A stretch of DNA of 64,000 bases from Allobacillus salarius (GCF_007559425.1 NZ_VMHE01000002.1:124001-188000), one strand, 5' to 3'; numbered from the stretch's first letter, positions 9,640 through 20,585 are shown. The notes: generated by a model from the sequence alone, not told the origin. Made by a program: numbers and translations.

Positions 9640-11637
9640 ATGGAAACCAATCAATATTTAGGAATATTTATCGATGAGAGTAACGAAAACTTACAAAAAG
9701 TCAACGATGGATTGCTTGATTTAGAAAAAGATCCAACGAATATGGAGCATATCGAAGTAATCTTTCGGGCGGCTCACACATTAAAAGGCATGTCAGCAAC
9801 AATGGGCTACGAAGATTTGACTACACTGACGCATCAAATGGAGGATGTGCTAGATTTAGTAAGGAATGGTGAACTGGCAGTATCAGCTCAATTATTGGAT
9901 ATTCTTTTGAATGCTGTTGAAAAGCTTGAAGAAATGGTTGGTGATATTTCGGCTGGTGGTGATGGGGAATCCACTATACAACCTATTTTAAGTCAGCTGA
10001 AAGCAATCGGGGAGATTGAAGAATCTGCAGATGAAGCTGTGACGTCTACTGAAGATGGGGTTAATGGTCAGCTCACCCTCGATTCGTTTGAAGAAACGGT
10101 AATCAGCCAAGCAAATTCTGAAGGACTACATACTTACCAATTAACAATTCAGCTGACGGATGATTGTTTGTTGAAAGCGGCTCGCGTTTATATGGTTTTT
10201 GGCATCTTAGAAAAAGAAGGTGAAGTGATTAAGTCCGTTCCCTCTGTCGAAACGCTTGAGAGTGAAGAATTTGATCATCAATTTGACGTTGTTTTTGTGA
10301 CTTCGGTAAATGAAAAAGAACTAAAAGACAAAATTATGAAAGTATCGGAAATTAAGCAGGTCAACATTCAACCGATTAAAAGCGTAAATGATCATGAAGA
10401 AACTGATAACAAGGAAATGGATCGAACACCAAGAGAGCAAGCGAGCAAGGAAGCCCCGAACAATTCTGATAAGAAACGTAAACAATCAGCGAACAAAACA
10501 ATCCGCGTTAATATCGATCGGTTGGACGCGTTGATGAACTTATTTGAGGAGCTAGTAATTGATCGAGGTAGATTGGAACAAATTGCTTCTGAAATGGAAC
10601 ATAGTGATTTAACAGAGACGGTCGGTCGGATGAGCAGGATATCCGGTGATCTTCAAAGTATCATTTTAACGATGCGCATGGTACCAATTGAGCAAGTTTT
10701 CAATCGCTTTCCGAGAATGGTCCGTCAACTGGCACGTGAACTGCAAAAAGATATTCAATTAGATATTGAAGGTGCTGAAACAGAACTTGATCGAACGGTA
10801 ATCGATGAAATTGGAGATCCTTTAGTCCACTTAATTCGAAACTCGTTGGATCATGGGATTGAAATGCCCGAAGTCCGTGAAAAGAATGGTAAGAATCGTC
10901 AAGGACACGTACTGCTGAAGGCCTATCACAGTGGTAATCATGTTTATGTTGAAATTTCTGATGATGGACAAGGGATTAATCGAGAAAAAGTATTGAACAA
11001 AGCGCTTGAAAATCAAGTGGTGACACCGGAACAAGCGAATCAGCTTTCAGATCGACAAATTGATGAGTTGATTTTAGCGAGTGGTTTTTCAACCGCGGAT
11101 GAGGTTTCTGATCTATCTGGTCGCGGTGTAGGACTAGATGTTGTCAAAAACACGATCGAGTCATTGGGCGGAACAATAGAAATCGCGTCAGAGGAAGGTA
11201 AAGGCACAACATTTACAATTCAGCTTCCGTTGACGTTATCAATTATCTCAGTCATGTTGAGCACGGTTGGTAGTGAAACGTATGCAGTGCCATTATCTAC
11301 AATCATTGAAACGGCGATTATCAATCAAGATGAGATTGTAACCATTCAAGGACAAAAAATGATGCATTTCAAAGAGTCAGTCATTCCTCTTATCTTTTTG
11401 CGTGAAGTGCTGGATGTACCGGATTCGAACAATGCACCAGATAAAGAGTCAGTTATTATTGTTCGAAAAGGGGAGCAAGTGGCTGGCCTAGTGGTTGATT
11501 CACTAATTGGTCAGCAAGAGGTTGTTTTAAAGAATCTAGGAAACTATTTAACGAGTATATTTGCCATTTCAGGTGCAACAATACTAGGCGATGGAGAAGT
11601 TGCCTTAATCATAGATACGCATTCACTAATTAAATAA
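9640..11637 (+). CDS. cheA: Chemotaxis histidine kinase CheA
   Basis: 665 residues with the full CheA architecture: HPt domain with phospho-site H46 (AAHTLKG), P2 CheY/CheB-binding domain (about 155-250), P3 dimerisation, P4 ATPase with N-box HLIRNSLDHGIE, DDGQGI and GRGVGLDVV, and a CheW-like P5. It receives receptor signals through CheW/CheV and phosphorylates CheY and CheB. GGGAGGAA precedes the ATG. cheW follows after 13 bases. Confidence 0.97.
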   Translation: METNQYLGIFIDESNENLQKVNDGLLDLEKDPTNMEHIEVIFRAAHTLKGMSATMGYEDLTTLTHQMEDVLDLVRNGELAVSAQLLDILLNAVEKLEEMVGDISAGGDGESTIQPILSQLKAIGEIEESADEAVTSTEDGVNGQLTLDSFEETVISQANSEGLHTYQLTIQLTDDCLLKAARVYMVFGILEKEGEVIKSVPSVETLESEEFDHQFDVVFVTSVNEKELKDKIMKVSEIKQVNIQPIKSVNDHEETDNKEMDRTPREQASKEAPNNSDKKRKQSANKTIRVNIDRLDALMNLFEELVIDRGRLEQIASEMEHSDLTETVGRMSRISGDLQSIILTMRMVPIEQVFNRFPRMVRQLARELQKDIQLDIEGAETELDRTVIDEIGDPLVHLIRNSLDHGIEMPEVREKNGKNRQGHVLLKAYHSGNHVYVEISDDGQGINREKVLNKALENQVVTPEQANQLSDRQIDELILASGFSTADEVSDLSGRGVGLDVVKNTIESLGGTIEIASEEGKGTTFTIQLPLTLSIISVMLSTVGSETYAVPLSTIIETAIINQDEIVTIQGQKMMHFKESVIPLIFLREVLDVPDSNNAPDKESVIIVRKGEQVAGLVVDSLIGQQEVVLKNLGNYLTSIFAISGATILGDGEVALIIDTHSLIK

Positions 11638-11650
11638 GGAGGCTGTTTAA

Positions 11651-12118
11651 ATGAGCGAAGTATCAAAAGAAATAAAAGTAATTGTCTTCAGGCTACAAAA
11701 TGAAGAATATGGGGTGCCGATTGATTATATCGGTTCAATTGAGAGAATGTTAGAAATCACTCGAATTCCTAACACACCGAAGTTTATCAAAGGCGTTATA
11801 AACTTACGTGGCATTGTTACGCCTGTCATCGATTTACGTGAACGTTTTGGTATGGAAACGAGTGAATATTCGAGTCGATCCCGGATGATTATCGTACAAA
11901 TTGATGACAAAGAAGTTGGAATGATTGTTGATGAAGCGAACGATGTAGTTGATTTGAGAGAAGATGCTATAGAAACACCACCAGAGGTTATCGGCTCTGT
12001 TGATACAGACTATGTACGAGGAGTCGCTAAACTGGATGATCGCTTATTAATTCTGTTGAATCTTGATCGAGTGCTTTCAAATGAAGAAGTAAGTCAGTTA
12101 TCAGCAGTAGAAAAATAA
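11651..12118 (+). CDS. cheW: Chemotaxis coupling protein CheW
   Basis: A single CheW/SH3-like domain of 155 residues with typical motifs (VFRLQNEEYGVPI, KFIKGVINLRGIVTPVIDLR, MIVDEANDV). It couples methyl-accepting receptors to CheA in the polar signalling array. An AAGGAGGC ribosome site precedes the ATG. It sits between cheA and cheC. Confidence 0.96.
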   Translation: MSEVSKEIKVIVFRLQNEEYGVPIDYIGSIERMLEITRIPNTPKFIKGVINLRGIVTPVIDLRERFGMETSEYSSRSRMIIVQIDDKEVGMIVDEANDVVDLREDAIETPPEVIGSVDTDYVRGVAKLDDRLLILLNLDRVLSNEEVSQLSAVEK

Positions 12119-12142
12119 TTCTGTTAGTGGAAAGGAAAAATA

Positions 12143-12775
12143 ATGAGTCATCCTTTTGATTATACAGCAGTCCATAAAGATGTTTTAAAAGAAATTGCTA
12201 ATATCGGCGCAGGAAATGCGGCTACATCATTATCCGAAATGGTGAACCAACCGATACACATGAAAACACCTGTTGTGCATGTCGTATCCTTTGATGAAAT
12301 GATGGAAAAAGCAGGCGGTAAGGAAGAAGTACAAGCTGCCATTCATGTAGAGTTACAAGGACGTTTAAAAGGGAGCATGTTTTTTGTTGTCGATCCAGTT
12401 GAAGCGGATGAATTTGTTGGATTGCTAACAGGCAATCAAAATTTATCATTGTTAGAGGGCGATTCTTTGGCAACCTCAGCCTTTGTGGAATTAGGAAATA
12501 TTTTAACAGGATCCTATGTACGTGCATTATCTGACTTTACAAACTTGGAAATTCACCAATCCGTTCCTTCCATCGCAATAGATATGCTAGGTGCTATGCT
12601 AACAATCGGTTTAATCGAAATCTCACAAGTTTCTGATGATGCGATTATGATTGAAACGGTTTTTATTGACGAAACAACGGATAAAAAACCTTTACAAGGC
12701 CATTTCATATTATTACCGGATCCAGATGCATTCCAGCAAATATTTGAAGCATTAGGAGTAGAAGGCCATGAATGA
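12143..12775 (+). CDS. cheC: CheY-P phosphatase CheC
   Basis: 210 residues of the CheC family with both pseudo-symmetric active-site motifs: the first in LKEIANIGAGNAATSL (Glu and Asn) and the second in FVELGNILTGSY. CheC dephosphorylates CheY-P and is stimulated by CheD, giving the third Bacillus adaptation system. The coding end overlaps cheD by 8 bases, which fits the partnership of the products. Confidence 0.95.
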   Translation: MSHPFDYTAVHKDVLKEIANIGAGNAATSLSEMVNQPIHMKTPVVHVVSFDEMMEKAGGKEEVQAAIHVELQGRLKGSMFFVVDPVEADEFVGLLTGNQNLSLLEGDSLATSAFVELGNILTGSYVRALSDFTNLEIHQSVPSIAIDMLGAMLTIGLIEISQVSDDAIMIETVFIDETTDKKPLQGHFILLPDPDAFQQIFEALGVEGHE

Positions 12776-13265
12776 GGTCTTATATACTGTTAAGGTTGGT
12801 ATAGCTGGTTTAGATATAGTCGAACACCCAGGGACAATATCTACGATCGGGCTAGGTTCATGCGTTGGTGCCGTTATTTATGACGAACAAATACGTATCG
12901 CAGGATTGGTCCATGTGATGCTTCCTGATTCGTCTATTTCAAAGGTGAGTGAATTCAAACGTGGTAAGTTTGCTGACACAGGAATTGCTGCAATCATTGA
13001 AATGTTATTGCAAAAAAACGCTAAAAAGAACCGAATGAAAGCAAAAATAGCGGGCGGAGCTCAAATGTTCACAAGTCACAGTAGAGAAGATACCATCCGT
13101 ATTGGTCCACGGAATATTGATGCGGTAAGAGAAGTGCTGGCCGAACATAAAATACCGATTATTGCCGAGGATGTTGGTGGAAATAAAGGTCGGACAATTG
13201 AATTTAGTACAGAAAATTTACTCTTAAAGGTACGAACGATACAACAGGGTGAACAGTTCATTTAA
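12768..13265 (+). CDS. cheD: Chemoreceptor glutamine deamidase CheD
   Basis: 165 residues with the CheD signature GLGSCVGAVIYD followed by GLVHVMLPD; C32 and H49 are the expected catalytic pair, and a Thr in the later conserved region completes the fold. CheD deamidates receptor glutamines and activates CheC. It overlaps cheC and lies 33 bases before sigD, with a CAGGAGG ribosome site for sigD in between. Confidence 0.95.
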   Translation: MNEVLYTVKVGIAGLDIVEHPGTISTIGLGSCVGAVIYDEQIRIAGLVHVMLPDSSISKVSEFKRGKFADTGIAAIIEMLLQKNAKKNRMKAKIAGGAQMFTSHSREDTIRIGPRNIDAVREVLAEHKIPIIAEDVGGNKGRTIEFSTENLLLKVRTIQQGEQFI

Positions 13266-13298
13266 TTAGAATGCCTGAGTTTCAGGAGGTTACATATT

Positions 13299-14066
13299 AT
13301 GGTATTAACAGAAGATACCTTGAAGACAATATGGAAAAAATGGCAACAGAATAAGGACGAACAAGCTGGTAATCAGCTAGTCGAGCACTACATGCCATTA
13401 GTGGATTACCAAGTAAATCGAATCTATACAACATTACCGAAAAATGTGGATCGTCAAGATATTAAAAGTCTTGCTTTCATGGGTTTGGTTGATGCGTTGG
13501 AAAAGTTCGATCCGAGTCGTGATTTGAAGTTTGATACGTATGCTTCTTTTCGAATTAAAGGTTCAATTATTGACGGTCTGCGTAAAGAAGACTGGCTTCC
13601 GAGATCGGTTAGAGAAAAGGCGAAAATGGTTGAGCAAGCAACAGAGCAACTGGAAAAAAGGCTTAAGCGGGAACCAAAAATAAGTGAAATCGCACATGAA
13701 GTCGGCCTATCTCTTCAAGAAACTTCAGAAATTGTTAAAGATACGCTCGTCGCAAACTTTCTATCGATCGAAGACAAGAAGAGTGAACAGGAACCGGAAC
13801 ATCGAGAAAGTTTCAGAAATACGATACCGGACAGACAGGAACCGACACCAGAAGAATTCAGTTTAAAAAAAGAGCAAATCAATGATTTGGTAACAATGAT
13901 TTCAGAACTAAATGAAAAAGAGCAACTTGTCTTACAACTTTTTTATAAAGAAGAATTAACATTCACCGAGATTGGGGAGGTTCTTCAATTATCGACTTCT
14001 CGAATTTCACAGATACATACGAAATCCATCGCAAAACTGAAAAACCTTTTAATGACAGTTCAATAA
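13299..14066 (+). CDS. sigD: RNA polymerase sigma factor SigD (FliA type)
   Basis: A sigma-70 family factor of 255 residues, the usual SigD length. Region 2 is visible (LAFMGLVDALEKFDPSRDLKF and the TYASFRIKGSIIDGLR segment), region 3 follows, and region 4 contains LTFTEIGEVLQLSTSRISQI. SigD directs late flagellar, chemotaxis and autolysin genes and is held by FlgM until hook completion. Its position near the end of the long fla/che operon makes its level sensitive to transcript completion. Confidence 0.97.
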   Translation: MVLTEDTLKTIWKKWQQNKDEQAGNQLVEHYMPLVDYQVNRIYTTLPKNVDRQDIKSLAFMGLVDALEKFDPSRDLKFDTYASFRIKGSIIDGLRKEDWLPRSVREKAKMVEQATEQLEKRLKREPKISEIAHEVGLSLQETSEIVKDTLVANFLSIEDKKSEQEPEHRESFRNTIPDRQEPTPEEFSLKKEQINDLVTMISELNEKEQLVLQLFYKEELTFTEIGEVLQLSTSRISQIHTKSIAKLKNLLMTVQ

Positions 14067-14094
14067 ATCGGTCAGTGACTAGGGGTGAAAAAAC

Positions 14095-15498
14095 TTGGAT
14101 TTGTCGAACGTCTTTTTGATTCAAATCAGTGATGACACAATGCAAGCTCAAATAGAATTTAACCGAGAAGAATTACAACATCGATCAGCCGAAGAACTAA
14201 ACGAACTTAAAGCACAAATCCAATTGAAAGACCTTGTTGATTTTGCTCGTTCGAAAAGTGTTACATATGGATTGTTGGAAGATGTTTTGTTGACGATGAT
14301 TCAAAACTTTCGGATTAACCAAGAACCAGTCGTGTTTGCACAAGGGATTGCCCCACAACATGGGAAAAATGGTGTGTTGAAGTATCACGTTCAATTAGGA
14401 ACATCAATTGAGATTCACGAACAAGAAACGATTGACTTTAAAGAAATCATGGTCATCCCCAAGGTTGAAATCGGAACGAAGCTTGTGACAATTATTCCAC
14501 CATCAGAAACAATAGACGGTATGAGTGTTACAGGAAAAGTCGTTAAGGCAAAGCCCGGTAAACCGGCAGTCTTGAATGCAGGCAAAAATACAGAATTCCG
14601 GGAAGAGCATCAAGCCATTTTTGCTACAGGGAGTGGTCAAGTCAGTTTGATTCGTAACCAAATTCAAGTACTTCCTGTTTATGAAGTAAAAAAATCGGTG
14701 AGTATGGAGACGGGAAACATAGATTTTAATGGATCGATTGTTATCAATGGTGACGTGCCAACAGGCTTTTCATTAAAAGCAAGAGGTGATATAACCATCC
14801 ATGGGACTGTAGAAGCCGCCAGCCTGGAAGCAGGTGGTTCAATATTCGTCCATGAAGGTGTATATGCTTTTAATGAAGGTATACTTGATGCCGGAATGGA
14901 TATTCGTGTTCGGAATATCAATCAAGCTAATCTGAAAGCTGGCAGAAATATCATTATTGAAAATTCATGTTTACATAGTTATATTGATGCTCAAGAGATG
15001 CTCTATTGTCAACGAGGGCATATTATTGGGGGGCATATCTCCGTAGGAAAGAAAATTGAAGGAAACGACTTCGGGAATCGTTTAGAAACAAAAACAGAAA
15101 TTTATTTAGGCCAGAGTATGAATCTAATGAATTTGCACAATGATCTTGAATTAAAGATCGAGCACGCCCAGGACCAACTCAAGAAGTTGAAACTATTGGG
15201 AGAACGGTTAGAAGAAGTCAAGCAAGTAAGAGAATTATCAAGTAAAGAGCGTGTGATGTTATTACGCCAAAGGAATTCGTATAACATAACACAAATACAA
15301 TTACAGGAGTTGCTTGATAAACAAGCCGCTTTACTAGAAGAGAAGGAATCATTAGAGTTTTTTAAAATGGATGTGAATGGTATCATATATCCAAATGTAC
15401 ATGTAATGGTCGGAAAATACTCCATGTCCATTCAACAAGAATATAAGCAGGTGTCGGTCATTTATAAACATCAAGATTTTTCGATCATTCCTTTGTAA
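14095..15498 (+). CDS. FapA-family (DUF342) protein
   Basis: 467 residues starting at TTG 14095 with an AGGGGTG ribosome site. An N-terminal DUF342 region of about 180 residues is followed by a beta-helix-like domain of short Gly-rich turns (FNGSIVINGDVP, GDITIHGTVEAASLEAGGSI) and a charged coiled coil (about 350-430). Such polymer-forming FapA proteins are linked to flagellar or envelope assembly in some bacteria, but the molecular role is not settled. B. subtilis, as I recall, has no gene of this kind between sigD and swrB. Its place inside the fla/che cluster suggests a motility link. Confidence 0.8.
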   Translation: MDLSNVFLIQISDDTMQAQIEFNREELQHRSAEELNELKAQIQLKDLVDFARSKSVTYGLLEDVLLTMIQNFRINQEPVVFAQGIAPQHGKNGVLKYHVQLGTSIEIHEQETIDFKEIMVIPKVEIGTKLVTIIPPSETIDGMSVTGKVVKAKPGKPAVLNAGKNTEFREEHQAIFATGSGQVSLIRNQIQVLPVYEVKKSVSMETGNIDFNGSIVINGDVPTGFSLKARGDITIHGTVEAASLEAGGSIFVHEGVYAFNEGILDAGMDIRVRNINQANLKAGRNIIIENSCLHSYIDAQEMLYCQRGHIIGGHISVGKKIEGNDFGNRLETKTEIYLGQSMNLMNLHNDLELKIEHAQDQLKKLKLLGERLEEVKQVRELSSKERVMLLRQRNSYNITQIQLQELLDKQAALLEEKESLEFFKMDVNGIIYPNVHVMVGKYSMSIQQEYKQVSVIYKHQDFSIIPL

Positions 15499-15513
15499 AA
15501 AGGAGTGAATCAA

Positions 15514-15825
15514 GTGAGTTGGAAAGGTATAGAATTGCAAGTCGCACTACCGAGAGTTCAAGAAAACAGTCAACTCCAAGATCAATTACAACAACGAGGC
15601 AAGCAAAGTCAAAACTTCCTCGGGCAGAGTCATCTAGAAGAAGCGGAAAAGATGCGAAAGTCAGTACTGAAATCAGAACAAAAAGATCAAGTGCAAATTC
15701 ATAGAGATGCAGATGATAGCCATTCAGACCAACAATCAACCGAACATCATAGAAAGCGGCAAAGATCTGATGCAGTCAAATTGAACCATCCTTATTTGGG
15801 AAAGAAGATTGATTATTCAAGTTAG
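15514..15825 (+). CDS. Small hydrophilic protein of unknown function in the flagellar cluster
   Basis: 103 residues from GTG 15514, placed 9 bases after an AAAAAGGAG ribosome site; an in-frame GTG at 15505 directly abuts that site. The product is very hydrophilic, rich in Gln, Lys, Glu and His, probably helical, with no membrane segment or recognised domain. It opens with WKGIELQVALPRVQE and ends with LNHPYLGKKIDYSS, both looking constrained compared with the low-complexity middle. It lies 15 bases after the FapA-like gene and 20 before swrB, so co-transcription is likely. I do not recognise a function. Confidence 0.7.
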   Translation: MSWKGIELQVALPRVQENSQLQDQLQQRGKQSQNFLGQSHLEEAEKMRKSVLKSEQKDQVQIHRDADDSHSDQQSTEHHRKRQRSDAVKLNHPYLGKKIDYSS

Positions 15826-15845
15826 CGATTGGAGAAGGGTTCTAC

Positions 15846-16340
15846 GTGTTGCTACTCAGTTTAATTTTGCACGGCGTTACATTCATTTTTCTATTTCTTT
15901 TATATCAGAAATTGCAGGAGCGTAAAGATCGTGAAAAAATCATCGAACAGAAAGAAAAAGAAATTGATGGATTATTTCACGATTATTTAGTGGAAATCAA
16001 GGCAGAAAACCAGAAATTCACCGAACAGTTAAATAAGTTGAAAATACAGCAAGACGAGAAAATGAAACAACAACAAAGTAAGGAATCGGCAGTAGAAGAA
16101 GGATCGACCGGATTTGAAGAAGAGCCCTTCTTTACCGAAGAAAACTTTCCTGAGGAACTGGATTATGAACCACTTATCCCAGAAGAAGACGAAGAACCTG
16201 TCTATGAAGTAACGTTAGAAAGTAGAGTTTTACATCTATATGACCAAGGGTATTCAGCAGATCAAATTGCTAAGCAATTAAATGTAGGTGTGACAGAGAT
16301 TGAACTAATGATAAAAATTCATAAACAATTGTCGAATTAA
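15846..16340 (+). CDS. swrB: SwrB-like motility protein (YlxL)
   Basis: 164 residues starting at GTG 15846: one N-terminal membrane helix (about 2-20), a charged coiled coil, a strongly acidic linker, and a C-terminal helix-turn-helix-like segment (VLHLYDQGYSADQIAKQLNV). Size, topology and position between sigD and rpsB match SwrB, which promotes flagellar basal-body maturation and SigD activity in B. subtilis. Sequence similarity in this family is low, so the call rests on synteny and architecture. A GGAGAAGGG ribosome site is upstream. Confidence 0.75.
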   Translation: MLLLSLILHGVTFIFLFLLYQKLQERKDREKIIEQKEKEIDGLFHDYLVEIKAENQKFTEQLNKLKIQQDEKMKQQQSKESAVEEGSTGFEEEPFFTEENFPEELDYEPLIPEEDEEPVYEVTLESRVLHLYDQGYSADQIAKQLNVGVTEIELMIKIHKQLSN

Positions 16341-16343
16341 TAC

Positions 16344-16372
16344 TTGCTAGTGTAAAATCAATATGATATATT
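16344..16372 (+). promoter_or_regulatory. SigA-type promoter for rpsB
   Basis: TTGCTA (16344-16349) and TATATT (16367-16372) are separated by exactly 17 bases, directly after the swrB stop codon. It would give the translation genes a start independent of the flagellar operon, with a leader of about 110 bases. Confidence 0.6.
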
Positions 16373-16393
16373 TACTTTTGGTGTTAATACACA

Positions 16394-16454
16394 CGCTCGT
16401 CGAAACAGTGCAGTGGTGCTTACAAAAAGTTCTGTTCTGTTGATGAAGTGAGCG
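16394..16454 (+). promoter_or_regulatory. Structured leader upstream of rpsB
   Basis: In the untranslated leader, CGCTC (16394-16398) can pair with GAGCG (16450-16454) and AACAG (16404-16408) with CTGTT (16437-16441), closing a large hairpin that ends just ahead of the ribosome sites. Ribosomal protein genes are often controlled through such leaders; control by S2 is inference only. Confidence 0.4.
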
Positions 16455-16487
16455 GAGGAATATAAAAAACCATAGGAGGAATGAACA

Positions 16488-17255
16488 ATGGCAGCAATTT
16501 CAATGAAACAATTGCTAGAAGCAGGTGTGCATTTTGGCCACCAAACACGTCGTTGGAATCCAAAGATGAAAAAGTACATCTTCACGGAGCGTAACGGCAT
16601 TTACATCATTGACCTACAAAAAACAGTTAAGAAGGTTGATGAAGCATTTAATTTTGTGAAAAGCGTGGCACAAGACGGAGGAAAAGTTCTATTCGTCGGT
16701 ACCAAAAAGCAAGCACAAGATACAATTAGAGACGAAGCAATTCGCTCTGGTATGTACTATGTTAACCAACGTTGGTTAGGTGGTACATTAACAAATATGC
16801 AAACCATTCAAAAACGAGTAAATCGTTTAAAAGATATTGAAAGAATGGAAGAAGACGGTACGTTCGACGTACTACCGAAAAAAGAAGTTGTTATGATTCT
16901 TAAAGAAAAAGAACGACTTGAGAAATTCTTAGGTGGCGTAAAAGACATGAACGGTTTACCAGATGCCGTATTCATCGTTGACCCACGTAAAGAAAGAATC
17001 GCTGTGAAAGAAGCTCAGAAGTTGAATATTCCAATCGTAGCGATGGTTGATACAAACTGTGACCCAGACGAGATTGATTACGTTATTCCAGCAAATGATG
17101 ACGCAATCCGTGCGGTTAAATTATTGACTTCCAGAATGGCAGATGCCATTTTAGAAGTAAAACAAGGTGAAGAAATGCAAGATACAACTTCTGAAGAAGA
17201 AGTTGCTAAAGAAGAAGCAGAAGAGAAAAAGACAGAAGAAAAAGTAGAAGAGTAA
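16488..17255 (+). CDS. rpsB: 30S ribosomal protein S2
   Basis: 255 residues with the S2 signatures [20 protein letters not shown] near the N-terminus and a later [19 protein letters not shown] segment. The last 35 residues form a Glu/Lys-rich, strongly acidic tail. S2 binds late to the 30S head/body junction with S1. ATAGGAGGA precedes the ATG. The gene has its own promoter candidate and is followed by a terminator before tsf. Confidence 0.98.
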   Translation: MAAISMKQLLEAGVHFGHQTRRWNPKMKKYIFTERNGIYIIDLQKTVKKVDEAFNFVKSVAQDGGKVLFVGTKKQAQDTIRDEAIRSGMYYVNQRWLGGTLTNMQTIQKRVNRLKDIERMEEDGTFDVLPKKEVVMILKEKERLEKFLGGVKDMNGLPDAVFIVDPRKERIAVKEAQKLNIPIVAMVDTNCDPDEIDYVIPANDDAIRAVKLLTSRMADAILEVKQGEEMQDTTSEEEVAKEEAEEKKTEEKVEE

Positions 17256-17260
17256 AAGGT

Positions 17261-17303
17261 AAAGGGTGATAAGGGGGAACAGAACCTTTTATCACCCTTT
17301 TTT
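17261..17303 (+). terminator. Intrinsic terminator between rpsB and tsf
   Basis: AAAGGGTGATAA (17261-17272) pairs perfectly with its complement at about 17289-17300, followed by a T-run. Since tsf follows in the same direction without an obvious own promoter, it may attenuate rather than fully stop transcription. Confidence 0.85.
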
Positions 17304-17356
17304 AGAAAATAATCGTTGAAACAATCATAACCCAATTACTTGAAGGAGGAATTCTA

Positions 17357-18241
17357 ATGGCAGTAAATGCGAAAATGGTTAAAGAGTTACGTGAAAAAAC
17401 AGGTGCAGGAATGATGGACTGTAAAAAAGCTTTAACTGAAACGGATGGAGATATGGAAAAAGCGATCGAATATCTTCGTGAAAAAGGAATTTCAAAAGCA
17501 GCGAAGAAAGCAGACCGGATTGCAGCAGAAGGTTCTGCTCATATCAAAACTGACGGAAACACTGCTGTATTGATTGAAGTAAACAGTGAAACGGACTTTG
17601 TTGCAAAAAACGACCAGTTCAAAGAACTATTAGATACTTTAGCGAGCCATATTCTAAGCCAAAAGCCTTCTACTGTAGAAGAAGCTCTTGAGCAACCATT
17701 AAACGGTGAAGGTGACTCTGTGCAAGAGGTTATCAATAAAAACATTGCACAAATTGGTGAAAAACTTTCACTTCGTCGTTTTGCGGTGCTAACAAAAGAT
17801 GACAATGCTGCGTTTGGTGCATATACACATATGGGTGGCAGTATCGGTGCATTAACTGTCTTAGAAGGTACAACAGATGAATCTGTAGCAAAAGATGTAG
17901 CTATGCATGTCGCTGCAGTTAACCCACGCTATGTATCTCGTGACGAGGTTCCTGAAAATGAAGTTGACCAAGAACGTGAAATGCTTAAAACACAAGCATT
18001 AAATGAAGGGAAACCTGAACATATCGTTGAAAAAATGGTCGAAGGACGTTTAGGTAAATTCTTTGAAGAAATTTGCCTATTGGAACAAAGTTTCATTAAA
18101 GATCCAGATCAAAAAGTGAAGAAATATGTTGAATCCCATGGAGCAACTGTGAGAGAATATGTCCGTTTTGAAGTTGGCGAAGGTATGGAAAAACGTGAAG
18201 AAAACTTTGCTGACGAAGTAATGGGCCAAATCAAAAAATAA
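17357..18241 (+). CDS. tsf: Elongation factor Ts
   Basis: 294 residues. The N-terminal UBA-like domain contains [19 protein letters not shown] and the core contains the EF-Ts signature [18 protein letters not shown]-Ts exchanges GDP for GTP on EF-Tu. A GAAGGAGGA ribosome site precedes ATG 17357. The rpsB-tsf-pyrH-frr order is conserved in most bacteria. Confidence 0.98.
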   Translation: MAVNAKMVKELREKTGAGMMDCKKALTETDGDMEKAIEYLREKGISKAAKKADRIAAEGSAHIKTDGNTAVLIEVNSETDFVAKNDQFKELLDTLASHILSQKPSTVEEALEQPLNGEGDSVQEVINKNIAQIGEKLSLRRFAVLTKDDNAAFGAYTHMGGSIGALTVLEGTTDESVAKDVAMHVAAVNPRYVSRDEVPENEVDQEREMLKTQALNEGKPEHIVEKMVEGRLGKFFEEICLLEQSFIKDPDQKVKKYVESHGATVREYVRFEVGEGMEKREENFADEVMGQIKK

Positions 18242-18331
18242 GCTGTTCCCAAGTCCTTTGTTCATATGACGCTCATATGAACCATAGCGAAATTTTATAT
18301 GAACATTCATCTTACTTGAATGGCTGGCAAG

Positions 18332-18367
18332 AAAATAGGGGACACGGAGAACGTGTTCCCTATTTTT
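18332..18367 (+). terminator. Intrinsic terminator after tsf
   Basis: A 15-bp stem (18332-18346 with 18352-18366, one G-U pair) has a short loop and ends in a T-rich arm. It separates rpsB-tsf from pyrH-frr. Confidence 0.85.
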
Positions 18368-18428
18368 AAAAGAATCTATTTAGCTAATCATTTTAACAAA
18401 ACATGTTTGATGAATAGCTTACATATAA

Positions 18429-19726
<1,298 letters not shown>

Positions 19727-19750
19727 TTAGCTTCTCGCATGATTAACATA

Positions 19751-19784
19751 AGCTTTCGCTGTGTGAAGCGAAAGCTAAATTTTT
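19751..19784 (+). terminator. Intrinsic terminator after frr
   Basis: A 10-bp perfect stem (19751-19760 with 19767-19776) is followed by AAATTTTT. It closes the pyrH-frr unit before uppS. Confidence 0.82.
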
Positions 19785-19816
19785 CTATATACTCTTTTAC
19801 TTAGTGAGGGATTGGT

Positions 19817-20566
19817 ATGTTTACTCGGTCGAAAGAAAAGCAATCCGTTCAAAAAGAAATCGATCCATCCAATTTACCGGAACATATTGCCATTATCATG
19901 GACGGAAATGGACGGTGGGCAAAAAAGAGGGGGTTGCCTCGGATTGCCGGACACCGGGAAGGAATGAAAACCATTCAAAAAGTGGTTGAACGTGCCGTTG
20001 AACTAAATCTTAAAGCATTAACGTTATATGCTTTTTCAACAGAAAACTGGAAAAGACCAATGAATGAAGTGGAATTTATTATGAAGCTTCCCTCTCAGTT
20101 TCTGGACACTTATTTACCAGATTTAGTTAAAAACAACGTGAAAGTAACAACGATTGGCGACTTTGATGCCTTGCCTAAATATACCAAGGAAGCAGTCAGT
20201 TATTCTGTGAAAAAAACGGAGAACAACACAGGATTAATACTTAACTTCGCAATTAATTACGGCAGTCGCAAAGAAATTTTAGATGCTGTAAAGCAAATTT
20301 GCCTAGATTATCAGGAAGGTCAAATGGACCTTGATAATCTGGATGAAAAAGCGTTTTCAAATTATTTGACTACCCATTCGTTGAGTGATCCTGATTTGGT
20401 TATTCGCACAAGTGGTGAACAACGCATCAGCAATTATTTGTTATGGCAAATCGCCTATTCAGAATTTTATTTTACAGAAAAACTTTGGCCAGATTTTAAT
20501 CAAAAAGCCTTGGATGAGGCTATTTTAGCTTATCAAGACCGTAAGAGAAGGTTTGGTGGGCTATAG
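19817..20566 (+). CDS. uppS: Undecaprenyl diphosphate synthase (isoprenyl transferase)
   Basis: 249 residues of the cis-prenyltransferase family. The catalytic Asp is D29 in IIMDGNGRWAKKRG, and later motifs YAFSTENWKRP and VIRTSGEQRISNYLLWQ are intact. It makes undecaprenyl diphosphate for peptidoglycan and teichoic acid lipid carriers. It heads the uppS-cdsA-dxr-rasP-proS series, spaced 19 bases from cdsA. Confidence 0.97.
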   Translation: MFTRSKEKQSVQKEIDPSNLPEHIAIIMDGNGRWAKKRGLPRIAGHREGMKTIQKVVERAVELNLKALTLYAFSTENWKRPMNEVEFIMKLPSQFLDTYLPDLVKNNVKVTTIGDFDALPKYTKEAVSYSVKKTENNTGLILNFAINYGSRKEILDAVKQICLDYQEGQMDLDNLDEKAFSNYLTTHSLSDPDLVIRTSGEQRISNYLLWQIAYSEFYFTEKLWPDFNQKALDEAILAYQDRKRRFGGL

Positions 20567-20585
20567 GCAGTTAGGTGGATGTATA

